NCBI RefSeq assembly: GCF_024281035.1
Contig: NZ_JAMXLH010000022.1
Coordinates: 103,013 to 167,012, forward strand
Direction: 5' to 3'
Source of the DNA: Paraburkholderia sp.
GTDB taxonomy: Bacteria > Pseudomonadota > Gammaproteobacteria > Burkholderiales > Burkholderiaceae
Length of the DNA stretch: 64,000 nucleotides
In this document: piece after piece, positions 42,335 to 50,730 of the stretch
Layout of the letters: the number at the start of each line of letters is the position of its first letter
Numbering within the stretch: the stretch's first letter is position 1
The notes under the pieces: generated by a model
What the model was told of the DNA's origin: nothing
The model's database searches: none
The model's input: only the letters and a program-made list of their open reading frames with translations
Translations under genes and position numbers: made by a program

Positions 42335-42610
42335 ATGTTGCACTGGCTTTCAAACCTGATCGCTCACAATGCTGCAACACCCGAGAAGCAAGCTGAGCGC
42401 GCGCTAGGTGAATTACGTATGGCGCTATACCAGTCCGAACAGCGGGTTCTGGATGCGCAACTGCAGGCCGAGTATTACCGTTCACGAATTGCGTTCTGCG
42501 AAGCGGTCTTTGAGGCCGGGATCGAGCAGGTGTTCGATAAGCGCAAGGGGCAAGGCGAAGCGGCCATGCATGAATTGCCGCGGAACTTGAAGCTCACGAG
42601 ATCGCAATAG
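42335..42610 (+). CDS. Small coiled-coil protein downstream of the PgaA paralogue
   Basis: 91 residues with a perfect AGGAGG ribosome site. One long helical region (about 15-65: EKQAERALGELRMALYQSEQRVLDAQLQAEYYRSRI) with heptad spacing, then a charged end. No signal peptide, so it is cytoplasmic. It follows pgaA2 by about 150 bases and may be co-transcribed. Not recognised; helix-only proteins of this size are often regulators or adaptors. Confidence 0.75.
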   Translation: MLHWLSNLIAHNAATPEKQAERALGELRMALYQSEQRVLDAQLQAEYYRSRIAFCEAVFEAGIEQVFDKRKGQGEAAMHELPRNLKLTRSQ

Positions 42611-42627
42611 GCTGCGACTGGATGCTG

Positions 42628-42666
42628 CCCGCTGCCCGCTGCCCGCTGTGAAAATTGGGCAGCGGG
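42628..42666 (+). terminator. CCCGCTG tandem repeat forming a long hairpin
   Basis: Three and a half copies of CCCGCTG (42628-42648) pair with GGGCAGCGGG (42657-42666) through a 10-bp stem and 12-base loop. There is no U-tract, so it may be a Rho-assisted or two-state terminator after the coiled-coil gene. Confidence 0.4.
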
Positions 42667-42876
42667 GACTCAATTCACGCGTGCGGATAGCCAGTTCATC
42701 GCGTCGATTTACGCTGTCTTTCGTTCGCGTTTTCCGCGCGACGGCCCTCAAGCCCGCCTGAAAAAACGCCTCACGTCAGAATGCCGTGCATGGGTTTACG
42801 GATCGGCACGTTGGTTGTGGGTGAGCGCCAGGTCGTGCGGCGTCTGTTCTGGTCGTTTACGCCGATCGCAGGGCAG

Positions 42877-44109
42877 CTATGTGCTCGAAACGTGACGGTG
42901 GGCGGCAACTTCGGACTGGGCGAACGCCGCCTGCAGCACCGGATGCACGTCCTCATTCCAGTGCTTCCCTGTGAACAGGCCGTAATGGTCGCAGTCGTCG
43001 ACATCGAGACACCGCCTTTCGTGCGGCGCGATACCGCTGCACAACGCGTGCGCCGCATGTGTCTGTCCGGCTCCGGTAACGGCGTCACGCGTGCCTTCCA
43101 CGGTGATCAGTACGACATCGCGCAGTGCCGCCGGATCGACGAGCGTGCCATTGATACGCCATGCGCGGTTCGCGAGCAGCGCGCGCTGGAACACGATGTC
43201 AACGATATCGAGGAAGTATTCGGCTGGCATGTCGAGCAGCGCAGCGTACTCGCGCAGCGCCCGGCCGGCCGTGGCAAGCGCTTCGGCGTCGCCCTGCGAC
43301 GCGGCCTGTGCATAACGCTCGACCAGAGACACATAGCGATGCGGGTAAACGAACGCGATCTCGGCTTGCTGCAGCCAGGCCGGAAACACACGGCGGCCAT
43401 GGCCCGCGAACCCGGCGGGCACGACATCGATCAGGTTTCGGCTGCACCACTCGAGCGAATGCGAAGTGGCGGCGCGCCCCAGCGTGCTCGGGTTGATGCG
43501 TGCATCGAGTGGCCCGCCGATCAGCGTAATGCTCGCGGGCGGCGCGAGCGCACGCTGCGCGCGTAGCGTGAGCGCTCCAAGCGCGGGAAGCGTTGCCTGG
43601 CAGACCGCGAGCACATGTAGCGGGCGGCCGCCGCGCACCAGCGTATCGATAAAGCCGTCGAGCATCGCCACGTAATCGGCGAGGCCGAAGCGTCCCGCAG
43701 CGAGCGGCACCTCGCGTGCATTGATCCAGTCGATGATGTAGACGTCGCCATCGGCGAGCAACGCTTCCACAGTCTCGCGCATCATCACGGCTGCGTGCCC
43801 GGCAAGCGGGGCGCACAGAAGAATGGCGCGCTGCGCGTTGGGACGCGCGAAGCACCGCAAATTGCAGAACGGCGTGCGCGCGGCGATCCGTTCGGCGACG
43901 CCTCTGCGGTGGCCATCGAATGCGATGGCGTCGATTGCAAACTGCGGCGCTTCCCCGGCGAGACCGAGCAGGGGGCCGAACAGATCGGCGAAGCAGGACG
44001 ACGCGGTTTGCCCCATCGCTGGCACTGGCCACGCGCCGTATGCAAACCAGGCCCCTGCACCCAATGTTCGCAACCACTGACGCTGCTGTTCAATCAGGGC
44101 ATACCACAT
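42877..44109 (-). CDS. phaZ: Intracellular polyhydroxybutyrate depolymerase
   Basis: The ATG at 44109 (GAGG eight bases before) gives 410 residues, near the usual PhaZ1 size (about 419). The PhaZ-type nucleophile box HVLAVCQATLPALGAL has Cys170 in the place of the serine of other hydrolases, as in Ralstonia PhaZ1; other landmarks are YIIDWINAREVP, LIGGPLDARINPS, and a late DVDDCDHYGLFTGKHW with the likely catalytic His. It mobilises stored PHB granules. An ORF extending upstream to 44166 is not used because the similarity starts at MWYALIEQQ. A decamer repeat lies in its leader. Confidence 0.9.
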   Translation of the reverse strand: MWYALIEQQRQWLRTLGAGAWFAYGAWPVPAMGQTASSCFADLFGPLLGLAGEAPQFAIDAIAFDGHRRGVAERIAARTPFCNLRCFARPNAQRAILLCAPLAGHAAVMMRETVEALLADGDVYIIDWINAREVPLAAGRFGLADYVAMLDGFIDTLVRGGRPLHVLAVCQATLPALGALTLRAQRALAPPASITLIGGPLDARINPSTLGRAATSHSLEWCSRNLIDVVPAGFAGHGRRVFPAWLQQAEIAFVYPHRYVSLVERYAQAASQGDAEALATAGRALREYAALLDMPAEYFLDIVDIVFQRALLANRAWRINGTLVDPAALRDVVLITVEGTRDAVTGAGQTHAAHALCSGIAPHERRCLDVDDCDHYGLFTGKHWNEDVHPVLQAAFAQSEVAAHRHVSST

Positions 44110-44130
44110 TGTGTTGACCTCGATGGCCCG

Positions 44131-44175
44131 CAGCAAGCGGCAGCAAGCGGCGGCAAGCGGCGGCAAACCACAGCA
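44131..44175. repeat. Tandem decamer repeat in the phaZ leader
   Basis: Five 10-base units: CAGCAAGCGG twice, CGGCAAGCGG, CGGCAAACCA, CAGCAAGCGC. It starts about 20 bases upstream of the phaZ start. Such repeats can vary in number and change expression; no evidence for that here. Confidence 0.7.
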
Positions 44176-44432
44176 AGCGCGACGTGCATGCGGGACGGAA
44201 TCGAGTTAGTGATTCTCCGCCGTTTCGTCCGCAGACGCACGCACCGCGTGCTGCGACACTGGACTCGGACTGGTAGCACTATCGCCCCCCGAATCTCCAT
44301 GGTTTGCTGCGATGATCGAAAAAATAGCCCATCAGACATGATGGGCCGACGCGATCCCGTGATCGCTCCGAACACAGACGGAATTGTTGGCTACGCGATA
44401 TTTAACGGGGCGCTTGACGTGCTCACGGCGCG
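44176..44432. other. Gene-free stretch between phaZ and a small gene
   Basis: About 260 bases (plus the repeat). Plus-strand readings such as 43795-44436 run antisense to phaZ and have no family pattern. Probably the phaZ promoter region. Confidence 0.4.
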
Positions 44433-44726
44433 TTAGCCAGCGTGAGTTGTGTGTGATGGCATTGCGAAACGAACCGGGGCGGGATTGCACGCTGGCGATC
44501 TGCCTTCGCGCTCGTCGATCCACGTCATTGCCCACTGGTGCGCACACCGGATCGCCGGTTCCTCGCTTTCAAACCAGGCGATATCGTGCTCGATGTGCAT
44601 TTCAGGCTCCTCGCCGCCATTCGACGAATTCGACGAGGCGCGAATGAGGCGCGCGTGTGCGAAGTAAATTCCAGCGGAGCGATCCGGCGTCGCATCAATG
44701 ATCCAGCCACCGTACTCGTACAGCAT
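44433..44726 (-). CDS. Small hypothetical protein, likely cytoplasmic
   Basis: 97 residues with a strong GGAGG ribosome site. Pattern: MLYEYGGWIIDATPDRSAGIYFAHARLI, then EMHIEHDIAWFESEEPAIRCAHQWAMTWIDER. These resemble a small beta-alpha-beta fold often annotated as hypothetical in Burkholderia. The C-terminus is polar and basic. No signal peptide. It lies 260 bases past the end of the LysR gene's stop on the same strand. Function unknown. Confidence 0.7.
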   Translation of the reverse strand: MLYEYGGWIIDATPDRSAGIYFAHARLIRASSNSSNGGEEPEMHIEHDIAWFESEEPAIRCAHQWAMTWIDEREGRSPACNPAPVRFAMPSHTTHAG

Positions 44727-44971
44727 GATGACCTCCGATACTGCGGTTCAAACGGGACGTAATTTTCAGTCTCGCGCGTTGAACTCGCCGGGTTGGGCGT
44801 CCTCGGCGAGCGGGCGACACACGAGAACTGTGCCGCCACTATTGTTATAGCCGCTGGCACGCGGTCGCGTGGGCCGCACTGTGATGGATGTCCGAATCGC
44901 ATCGTGGATTCAACCAGTCGATGCAACACTGGACGCTGCGCGAGATGCGCCGTTCGAGGGTGTATCGACGC

Positions 44972-45928
44972 TTACGCATCGTCGGTGCCGGGTAACGTGA
45001 CGAACTTGCCGGCATGATTGTTCTTTGAGGGGGTTGTCATCGTGTCGCCGAGTTTCGCCACGAGAAATTCGGCGAAAACCGCTACGGCGGGCGGCACCGG
45101 CGGGCGGCTCGTATATACGAGCTGGAGGCCGGACTCAGCGCTGGCGCGCCGCCACGTCGACAGAACGCGTGCCAGCTTTCCCTGCGCGATGGCGGGTTCA
45201 ACGATGAGCTGCGGCAGCAGTGCAATGCCCAGTTCGGCCACACAAGCCTGCGCCAGCACGCGCATGTCGTTGACCGCAAACCGGCTGTTGATCGTCACGT
45301 CCTGACTACCGCGAGGACCTTGCAGACGCCACGTGCTGCGACCCTGGCGCGTGGAAATCGTCAGGCAATCGTGTTCGGCGAGTTCCCGCAGCGTGCGTGG
45401 TGGCGGGCGCCGCTCCAGGTAGGCCGGACTTGCCGCGAGAATCATTGCGCTCGGAGCCAGCCGGCGCACCCTGAAGCCGCTACCGGTCTCGACGCCCATG
45501 CGCAGCGCCAGATCGACGCGTTCGGCGATCAGATCGGACGGCGTATCGTCAAGCAGGAAATCGACGCTGATGTGTGGATAGAGCGCGTAGAACTCGACCA
45601 GCCATTCCATGCGAAAGAATTCGAACAGGCCGGCCATCGCAGTGATGCGAACCGAGCCCGATGGTGCGTGTTCGTCTGCATGGAGCCGCCCGATTTCGAG
45701 GATCTGGTCGATCGCCGGGGCATAGCGCTCGAACAGCGTCTGACCTTCCGTGCTCGTCGCGAGCTTGCGTGTGGAGCGATGCAGCAGACGTGTGCCGAGT
45801 TGTCCTTCGAGTTGATCGATGCGTCGGCTCAGCGTGTTGGCCGGCATGTGCAGACGCCGCGCCGCCTCGGAGAAGCTGCCCGCGCGGACGACCTGGACAA
45901 ACATCGCGAGATCATTCAGGTCGAGCAC
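44972..45928 (-). CDS. LysR-family regulator of the NmrA-pirin operon
   Basis: The GTG at 45928 has GGAGAG before it and gives 318 residues; an ATG at 45952 is less likely. HTH: LNDLAMFVQVVRAGSFSEAARRLHMPANTLSRRIDQLEGQLGTRLLHRSTRKLATST. The sensor follows (GSVRITAMAGLFEFF; HISVDFLLDDTPSDLIAERVDLALRMG; a CrgA-type pattern). It is divergent from the operon starting at 46108, whose expression it probably controls in response to electrophiles or quinones. Confidence 0.92.
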   Translation of the reverse strand: MLDLNDLAMFVQVVRAGSFSEAARRLHMPANTLSRRIDQLEGQLGTRLLHRSTRKLATSTEGQTLFERYAPAIDQILEIGRLHADEHAPSGSVRITAMAGLFEFFRMEWLVEFYALYPHISVDFLLDDTPSDLIAERVDLALRMGVETGSGFRVRRLAPSAMILAASPAYLERRPPPRTLRELAEHDCLTISTRQGRSTWRLQGPRGSQDVTINSRFAVNDMRVLAQACVAELGIALLPQLIVEPAIAQGKLARVLSTWRRASAESGLQLVYTSRPPVPPAVAVFAEFLVAKLGDTMTTPSKNNHAGKFVTLPGTDDA

Positions 45929-46107
45929 GATATCTCTCCAAAAATGGATCAATACGATCCGACTTTACCGTCTAGTGTGAAGCCATTTTAATCACCATAC
46001 TGCAGATGTCAGCAGTCGGTGTTTCATCTAATACGCCCTCACGCACACCAGGTTCGTTCGCGCGAGAGGCGGCGCCGCCGCAGCCAGACCATTATTGGAG
46101 AGTCATC

Positions 46108-47013
46108 ATGTCGAACACCCCGAAGCTTATCGCCGTCGTCGGCGCAACGGGTCAGCAAGGCGGCGCCGTCGTGCGTGCGCTGCAGGCGAGCGGTCAATTC
46201 AAAGTGCGTGCGTTGACGCGCAAGCCGGAGAGATATCCGGAACCTGGCGTTGAAGTGGCGCTGGCGGATTTCAATCGTCCTGAAACGCTTGAAGCCGCAT
46301 TCGCCGGAGCGTACGGCGCTTTCCTCGTGACCGATGCCTGGGAGGCGGGTGCGGACGAACCGCGGCAGGCGCTTGCCGCCGTCAAGGCGGCGAAAGATGC
46401 GGGCGTGCAGCACCTGATCTGGTCGACGCTTCCGAACGTGGAAACGATCAGCCACGGCAAGATCAATGTCCCGCATTTCACGGGTAAAGCAAAGATTGAG
46501 CGTGCCGTGAGCGAGGCCGGATTTGTCCACCATACCTTTGTGATTGCATCGTTCTATTATCAAAATCTGATCGGTGCAATGGCTCCGCAGAAGCAGGAGG
46601 ATGGAACCGCGGTCTGGGCGCTGCCACTCGATCCCGAGCGGCGCGTCATCCACATGGGCGACATCAATGAACTCGGTCGCATCGTGGCGGGGGCGTTCGC
46701 CCAGCCGGAGCTCGCGGGGCACGGTGAACACTTGCCACTGGTCGGCGATTTCCTGAGCTTCAACGAGATTGTCGATACCTTGAATCGTCAAGGAAACAAC
46801 TTCTCGTTCAAGCAAGTTCCCGCTGAGGTTTTTGCTGGCTGGTTCCCGGGCGCCGACGGCATCGCGGCGATGCTCGCGTACTTCGAAGCGCACACGTATC
46901 TCGGCTCGGATTCGCATGACGCGATCGCGCTCGCCAATAGAGTCGCCGGTCAACAGCCGACGAAGTTTGCCACATGGGCGAAAGCGAATTTCGCGCTTCC
47001 GGCGGCCGTCTGA
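46108..47013 (+). CDS. NmrA-like NAD(P)-binding protein
   Basis: The ATG at 46108 follows TTGGAGAG. 301 residues of the NmrA/HSCARG-like atypical short-chain dehydrogenase type: a glycine-rich start LIAVVGATGQQGGAVVRAL (G-A-T-G-x-x-G), then RKPERYPEPGVEVALADF, and the DAWEAGADEPRQALAAVKAAKDAGVQHLIWSTL region. The NmrA fold binds NAD(P) but usually lacks the catalytic Tyr/Lys pair, so it may sense the redox state or bind quinones. First gene of a four-gene run. Confidence 0.9.
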   Translation: MSNTPKLIAVVGATGQQGGAVVRALQASGQFKVRALTRKPERYPEPGVEVALADFNRPETLEAAFAGAYGAFLVTDAWEAGADEPRQALAAVKAAKDAGVQHLIWSTLPNVETISHGKINVPHFTGKAKIERAVSEAGFVHHTFVIASFYYQNLIGAMAPQKQEDGTAVWALPLDPERRVIHMGDINELGRIVAGAFAQPELAGHGEHLPLVGDFLSFNEIVDTLNRQGNNFSFKQVPAEVFAGWFPGADGIAAMLAYFEAHTYLGSDSHDAIALANRVAGQQPTKFATWAKANFALPAAV

Positions 47014-47051
47014 ATACGTCCCACGCGAACGAGCTAATACGAGCCAATGCC

Positions 47052-47582
47052 ATGAGCCGGATTCCTGCGCACACTGTCGAGGACGCGCCGCATGCGTCGC
47101 GTCCGCTCCTGCAACAGATTGCCCAATCTTCGCCGACTGGACGTCCCCTGAATGTGCATGCCCAGATGGCGCACGCCCCCGCAGTGCTGGCAGCGTATGC
47201 ATCGCTGCGTGCAGTGATTTCCGGGCATGGCACGTTCGATTCAAAAGTGGGTTGGGCGCTCAATCTCGCAACTGCGGGCGTAGTCGGGAACGAGTACATG
47301 ATTGGCATCGCCAGTCGATTCTCCCGCGCAAGCGGTTGGACCGAAGCACAGATCACCGCGCTAAGAACGGGTGCGGCGTCAGGCGACGTCCGCATCGACG
47401 CGCTGACCCGCGTGGTCAGGGAAGCGACGGCGAATTCGGGAAACGTTAGCGAGGCCGCATGGGAGGCCGCTAAACAGGCAGGCTGGAGCGATGAGCAACT
47501 GACCGAGGCATTTGCGTTCCTGGGGCTCACGGTGTTCAGCGGATATTTCCTCAACTTTGCGCAGACGGATGCAGATATCTGA
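47052..47582 (+). CDS. Carboxymuconolactone decarboxylase-like protein without cysteines
   Basis: 176 residues from the ATG at 47052. The fold pattern AhpD/CMD is visible: VHAQMAHAPAVLAAYASLRAV, FDSKVGWALNLATAGVVGNEYMIGIASRFSRASG, WTEAQITALRTG. The family CxxC and His of peroxidase members (NxxYC..AH) are replaced by NEYMIGIASR, and the protein contains no cysteine at all. It is therefore not an AhpD-type peroxidase. It may bind aromatic ligands or another redox partner. Second gene in the operon, 38 bases after NmrA. Confidence 0.85.
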   Translation: MSRIPAHTVEDAPHASRPLLQQIAQSSPTGRPLNVHAQMAHAPAVLAAYASLRAVISGHGTFDSKVGWALNLATAGVVGNEYMIGIASRFSRASGWTEAQITALRTGAASGDVRIDALTRVVREATANSGNVSEAAWEAAKQAGWSDEQLTEAFAFLGLTVFSGYFLNFAQTDADI

Positions 47583-47627
47583 TCCGCTCCCTCATTTACG
47601 GCACGTCAAATACCTGGAGAACACCTC

Positions 47628-48482
47628 ATGAATACCGCTTTCCAATCTCCGCCTATTCACGATGTCAGTGCTGGCCGACATGTCGTCTTTCGCACGCGTG
47701 GACATGCGCACGGGCCGATCGTACGGCTGGTGAGTCCCGCGGACATCGGCGAGATGATCAAGCCATTCGTATTTCTCGATCTTCTCGATACACGAGATGA
47801 AATTGGCCAACCCGGTTTTGGCTGGCATCCGCATTCGGGCATCGCTACCTTGACCCTGGCGATGGAAGGTCAAGGCCACTATGTCGAATCCACCGGCCAC
47901 GAAGGGACGATGTCTGCGGGAGACATCGAATGGATGAGCGCCGGTCGCGGCGTCTGGCATTCTGGTTCCGTGGCTCCCCCGATCAAGGCCTTTCAACTCT
48001 GGGTCGCGTTGCCGCCAGAGCGTGAACTGGCGAGCGCGTTTAGCCAACATCTTCCGGTTAGCGAAATCCCGTTGGATGGTCCGGCGCGCGTTCTGCTCGG
48101 CAGCAACGGCGAGGCGGTCAGCCCGATCGATGCGCCTCCGGGCTTGAACTATTTCGTTGTGGAACTCAAGAGCGGCCAGCGCTGGACCTATCAGCCGCCG
48201 CAAGGCTATCGGGTCGGCTGGATCGCAGTGATGGACGGCAGCCTTTCTACGCCTGATCCGGTCAATCAAGGTGAGCTGGCCGTATTCGATCCGTCCGATG
48301 CGGCGATCGAATTCGAAGCGGTGACCGATGCTCGCTTTGTTCTCGGTACGGCAATCCCGCATCCGCACGAACTCCACCTCGGCAATTACTCGGTGCACAC
48401 CAGCCCGGCAGCGCTGATCGAGGGCGAGCACGAAATCGCGCGAATCGGTCGCGAGCTGCGCGCGAAGGGCGTGATGCGTTGA
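47628..48482 (+). CDS. Pirin-family protein
   Basis: 284 residues, the usual pirin size. N-terminal cupin with GWHPHSGIATLTLAMEGQ, which holds two metal-binding His residues, then GDIEWMSAGRGVWHSG with further ligand positions. The C-terminal cupin follows (YFVVELKSGQRWTYQPPQGYRVGWIAVMDGSL). Pirins are iron or copper proteins that oxidise flavonols (quercetinase) or act as redox sensors. Third gene in the operon, 45 bases after the CMD-like gene. Confidence 0.92.
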   Translation: MNTAFQSPPIHDVSAGRHVVFRTRGHAHGPIVRLVSPADIGEMIKPFVFLDLLDTRDEIGQPGFGWHPHSGIATLTLAMEGQGHYVESTGHEGTMSAGDIEWMSAGRGVWHSGSVAPPIKAFQLWVALPPERELASAFSQHLPVSEIPLDGPARVLLGSNGEAVSPIDAPPGLNYFVVELKSGQRWTYQPPQGYRVGWIAVMDGSLSTPDPVNQGELAVFDPSDAAIEFEAVTDARFVLGTAIPHPHELHLGNYSVHTSPAALIEGEHEIARIGRELRAKGVMR

Positions 48483-48529
48483 TCCGCGGTATCGTACTTT
48501 GATGCTGTTCCACTCAATCGGAGTGTATC

Positions 48530-49111
48530 GTGACTGTCATTTCCGTCATCATTGGCAGCGTTCGTCAGGGGCGATTCGCCGAGAAACCCGCGCGCTGGAT
48601 TTTCGATCATCTGACGAAGCGTGAAGGCATCGATGCGCACCTGCTCGACCTCAGGGACTATCCGATGCCGTTCTTCGATGCCCCCGCTCCGCCCGCGATG
48701 CCGGGTCGCCCGGCATACGAGCACGAGGTCGTGAAACGCTGGACGCAGGCGATCGAAGCGTCCGATGGTTTTATCGTCGTTTCACCGGAATACAATCACG
48801 GGCCATCTGCGGTTCTGAAAAACGCTATCGACTGGGTCTATCCGGAATGGAACCGTAAGGCGATTACCTTTATCGGCTACGGAAGTGTCGGCGGCGCGCG
48901 CGCCATCGAGCAATTGCGTGAAATTGCGGTTGAAATGCAGCTTGCGCCGATCCGGTCGGCGGTCCACATTCCGGCTGCGACGCTATACGCGCATTTTCGC
49001 GGCCAGAACGTTACGGCGCAGCTGGCCGAACTGGATTCGGCGGCCGAACGAATGATCGACGATCTGCTGTGGTGGGCGAATGCGCTGAAGATCGCGCGGG
49101 CAGGTCGATGA
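48530..49111 (+). CDS. NADPH-dependent FMN reductase
   Basis: A GTG at 48530 with GGAG before it gives 193 residues. FMN-binding landmarks: VISVIIGSVRQGRFAEKPA and FIVVSPEYNHGPSAVLKNAIDWVY, the two FMN-phosphate and NADPH loops of the family (NAD(P)H:quinone/FMN reductases such as ChrR, ArsH-like). It reduces quinones or supplies reduced flavin. It is the last gene of the LysR-flanked operon, together making a likely response to quinone stress. Confidence 0.92.
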   Translation: MTVISVIIGSVRQGRFAEKPARWIFDHLTKREGIDAHLLDLRDYPMPFFDAPAPPAMPGRPAYEHEVVKRWTQAIEASDGFIVVSPEYNHGPSAVLKNAIDWVYPEWNRKAITFIGYGSVGGARAIEQLREIAVEMQLAPIRSAVHIPAATLYAHFRGQNVTAQLAELDSAAERMIDDLLWWANALKIARAGR

Positions 49112-49166
49112 ACTCGGCACGCCGCGCGTATTGTCAGGTCGATAGACGCGGCTACTCATCAGCGTG

Positions 49167-50495
49167 CTACCGGCTTCGACCATTCAGAGCATTGAGCAGA
49201 AAATCTGCCGCCGAAATGCCGCTGTGTGCCGCGCCTTCCGTTGTCGGTACGCTCAGATAGTCACCGGCAAGCACGACGCGTTGCATGGATGTGCATGATG
49301 CGCGGTAAGCGGCAATGGCGCGGCTGCGGCCGACGGGAGAAAGCGGTTCAGCCTGCGGCCATCGGTTGATGTGCACGAAGCTGAGATACTGACGCGCAGC
49401 CGGAACGTAGCGTTCCAGCTCAGGCAGCACTTCGCTCAGGACGGCATCCTCGCTGGCGTTTACAAGCCGCTTCCCCGCCTCGCCATCGAGCATCACATTC
49501 AGCAATTCGCCTTGTGGAACCAGAGACGGCGACTTATGGGATTCGATACCGATGGCGGCAATCCGCTTGCGCTCGTTGCGCGGAATCAGAACGCCGTAGA
49601 TGTCATCGGGTATTTTGTTTTCTCCGAGCCCATCACGAAAAGCAATGCCAAGATTGAGGGTCGAGCTGTAATGGGTATCGAGGAGCGCTTTCAGGAGCGG
49701 CGTTTCGGGAGGGCAGAGTTGCCGGGCAACGGGCGCAGTCGTGGCAATAATGACGCGGTCGGCTTCGAGCAAACCACGAGAGGTTTCGATGATCGCCCGA
49801 TCGGCCTTGTGGTGTACCGATAGCGCCTGAGTGTTCAGCCGGACATCAAGCCTCGCAGCGAGGGCACCGGTCAGGCTGCCCATTCCTTGATTGAGTGCGA
49901 TGGTTCGACAGCGCCGTGCGCCAAAGGAATTCATCCACGCCGGCAGGGCTCGGGAATTCTCTTCCGGCGCCTGAAAATAGAAGCCCTGCAGCATCGGCTC
50001 AAGCAGGTATTCCACCACCTCGCGTCCGTAGCGTTTTATCAGCCAGCTCGCAGCCTCGGCGTCATCCCACTCGTGCCATGCGGAGTAATCGTTGAGTGGC
50101 AGTGCCTTTGATCGACGAGCGTCCAACCCGGAATGCCAGCCAAGACGTAACAGATCGCGCCATTTCAGCAGGCCGCTACTTGCGAGCGTGGCGGGCGCGC
50201 GACTGTGAACGCGGCGGATCTTCCCATCACGCACGATTCCCGACCACGGCGAGCAAGTCTTCAGGGAATCGAACAGATCGACATCGCGTAGCAGTTCAGG
50301 AATGATTTCATAACCGGTGGAAAGAAACTGCGCACCACGGTCGATGCGGTAGCCTTCACGGACCGCAGTGCTCATGCGTCCTCCTGCATGATCGCAGGCT
50401 TCGAGCACCGTCACAGCGACACCAGCACGCGACAGCCGATGCGCTGCGGCCAGTCCGGCGATACCGGCTCCAATAACAACTACGGAAGGGCTCAC
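49167..50495 (-). CDS. FAD-dependent oxidoreductase, amine-oxidase/protoporphyrinogen-oxidase type
   Basis: A GTG at 50495 gives 442 residues. The dinucleotide-binding start VVVIGAGIAGLAAAHRLSRAG (G-x-G-x-x-G) and the second FAD motif YRIDRGAQFLSTGY are clear. The C-terminal FAD motif LAGDYLSVPTTEGAAHSG (GD..-..-E-G-A..SG) is also present. This matches flavin monoamine oxidase, HemG/HemY-like and phytoene-desaturase-like enzymes; the substrate cannot be told. It is convergent with the FMN reductase gene, about 55 bases away. Confidence 0.9.
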   Translation of the reverse strand: MSPSVVVIGAGIAGLAAAHRLSRAGVAVTVLEACDHAGGRMSTAVREGYRIDRGAQFLSTGYEIIPELLRDVDLFDSLKTCSPWSGIVRDGKIRRVHSRAPATLASSGLLKWRDLLRLGWHSGLDARRSKALPLNDYSAWHEWDDAEAASWLIKRYGREVVEYLLEPMLQGFYFQAPEENSRALPAWMNSFGARRCRTIALNQGMGSLTGALAARLDVRLNTQALSVHHKADRAIIETSRGLLEADRVIIATTAPVARQLCPPETPLLKALLDTHYSSTLNLGIAFRDGLGENKIPDDIYGVLIPRNERKRIAAIGIESHKSPSLVPQGELLNVMLDGEAGKRLVNASEDAVLSEVLPELERYVPAARQYLSFVHINRWPQAEPLSPVGRSRAIAAYRASCTSMQRVVLAGDYLSVPTTEGAAHSGISAADFLLNALNGRSR

Positions 50496-50730
50496 GTATG
50501 GCGTCTCACTTGTTTTTGTGACCGATCATCGTCGGATGGGTGCGCCAATTGTCGACGAAGTGGACGTTGACGTCGACTGACCGTTCATGTCTGCGGCACG
50601 CCTTATGATTGAGCGCAGTGATCGGAGCGGCCGCTTATGCGAAGAACATGGAATCGCATGCGAAGCTCTCGCTTCGCTCCGAACGTGTTGCTATTGGCGA
50701 ATACAACGCGCGCTCCAGGCGGCCGACCGA

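Noticed and set aside
43795..44436. Plus-strand ORF antisense to phaZ
   Set aside because: Shadow of the phaZ gene with Arg/Ala-rich translation.
46039..47244. Long minus-strand ORF across the NmrA gene
   Set aside because: Antisense shadow of a clear NAD(P)-binding protein gene.
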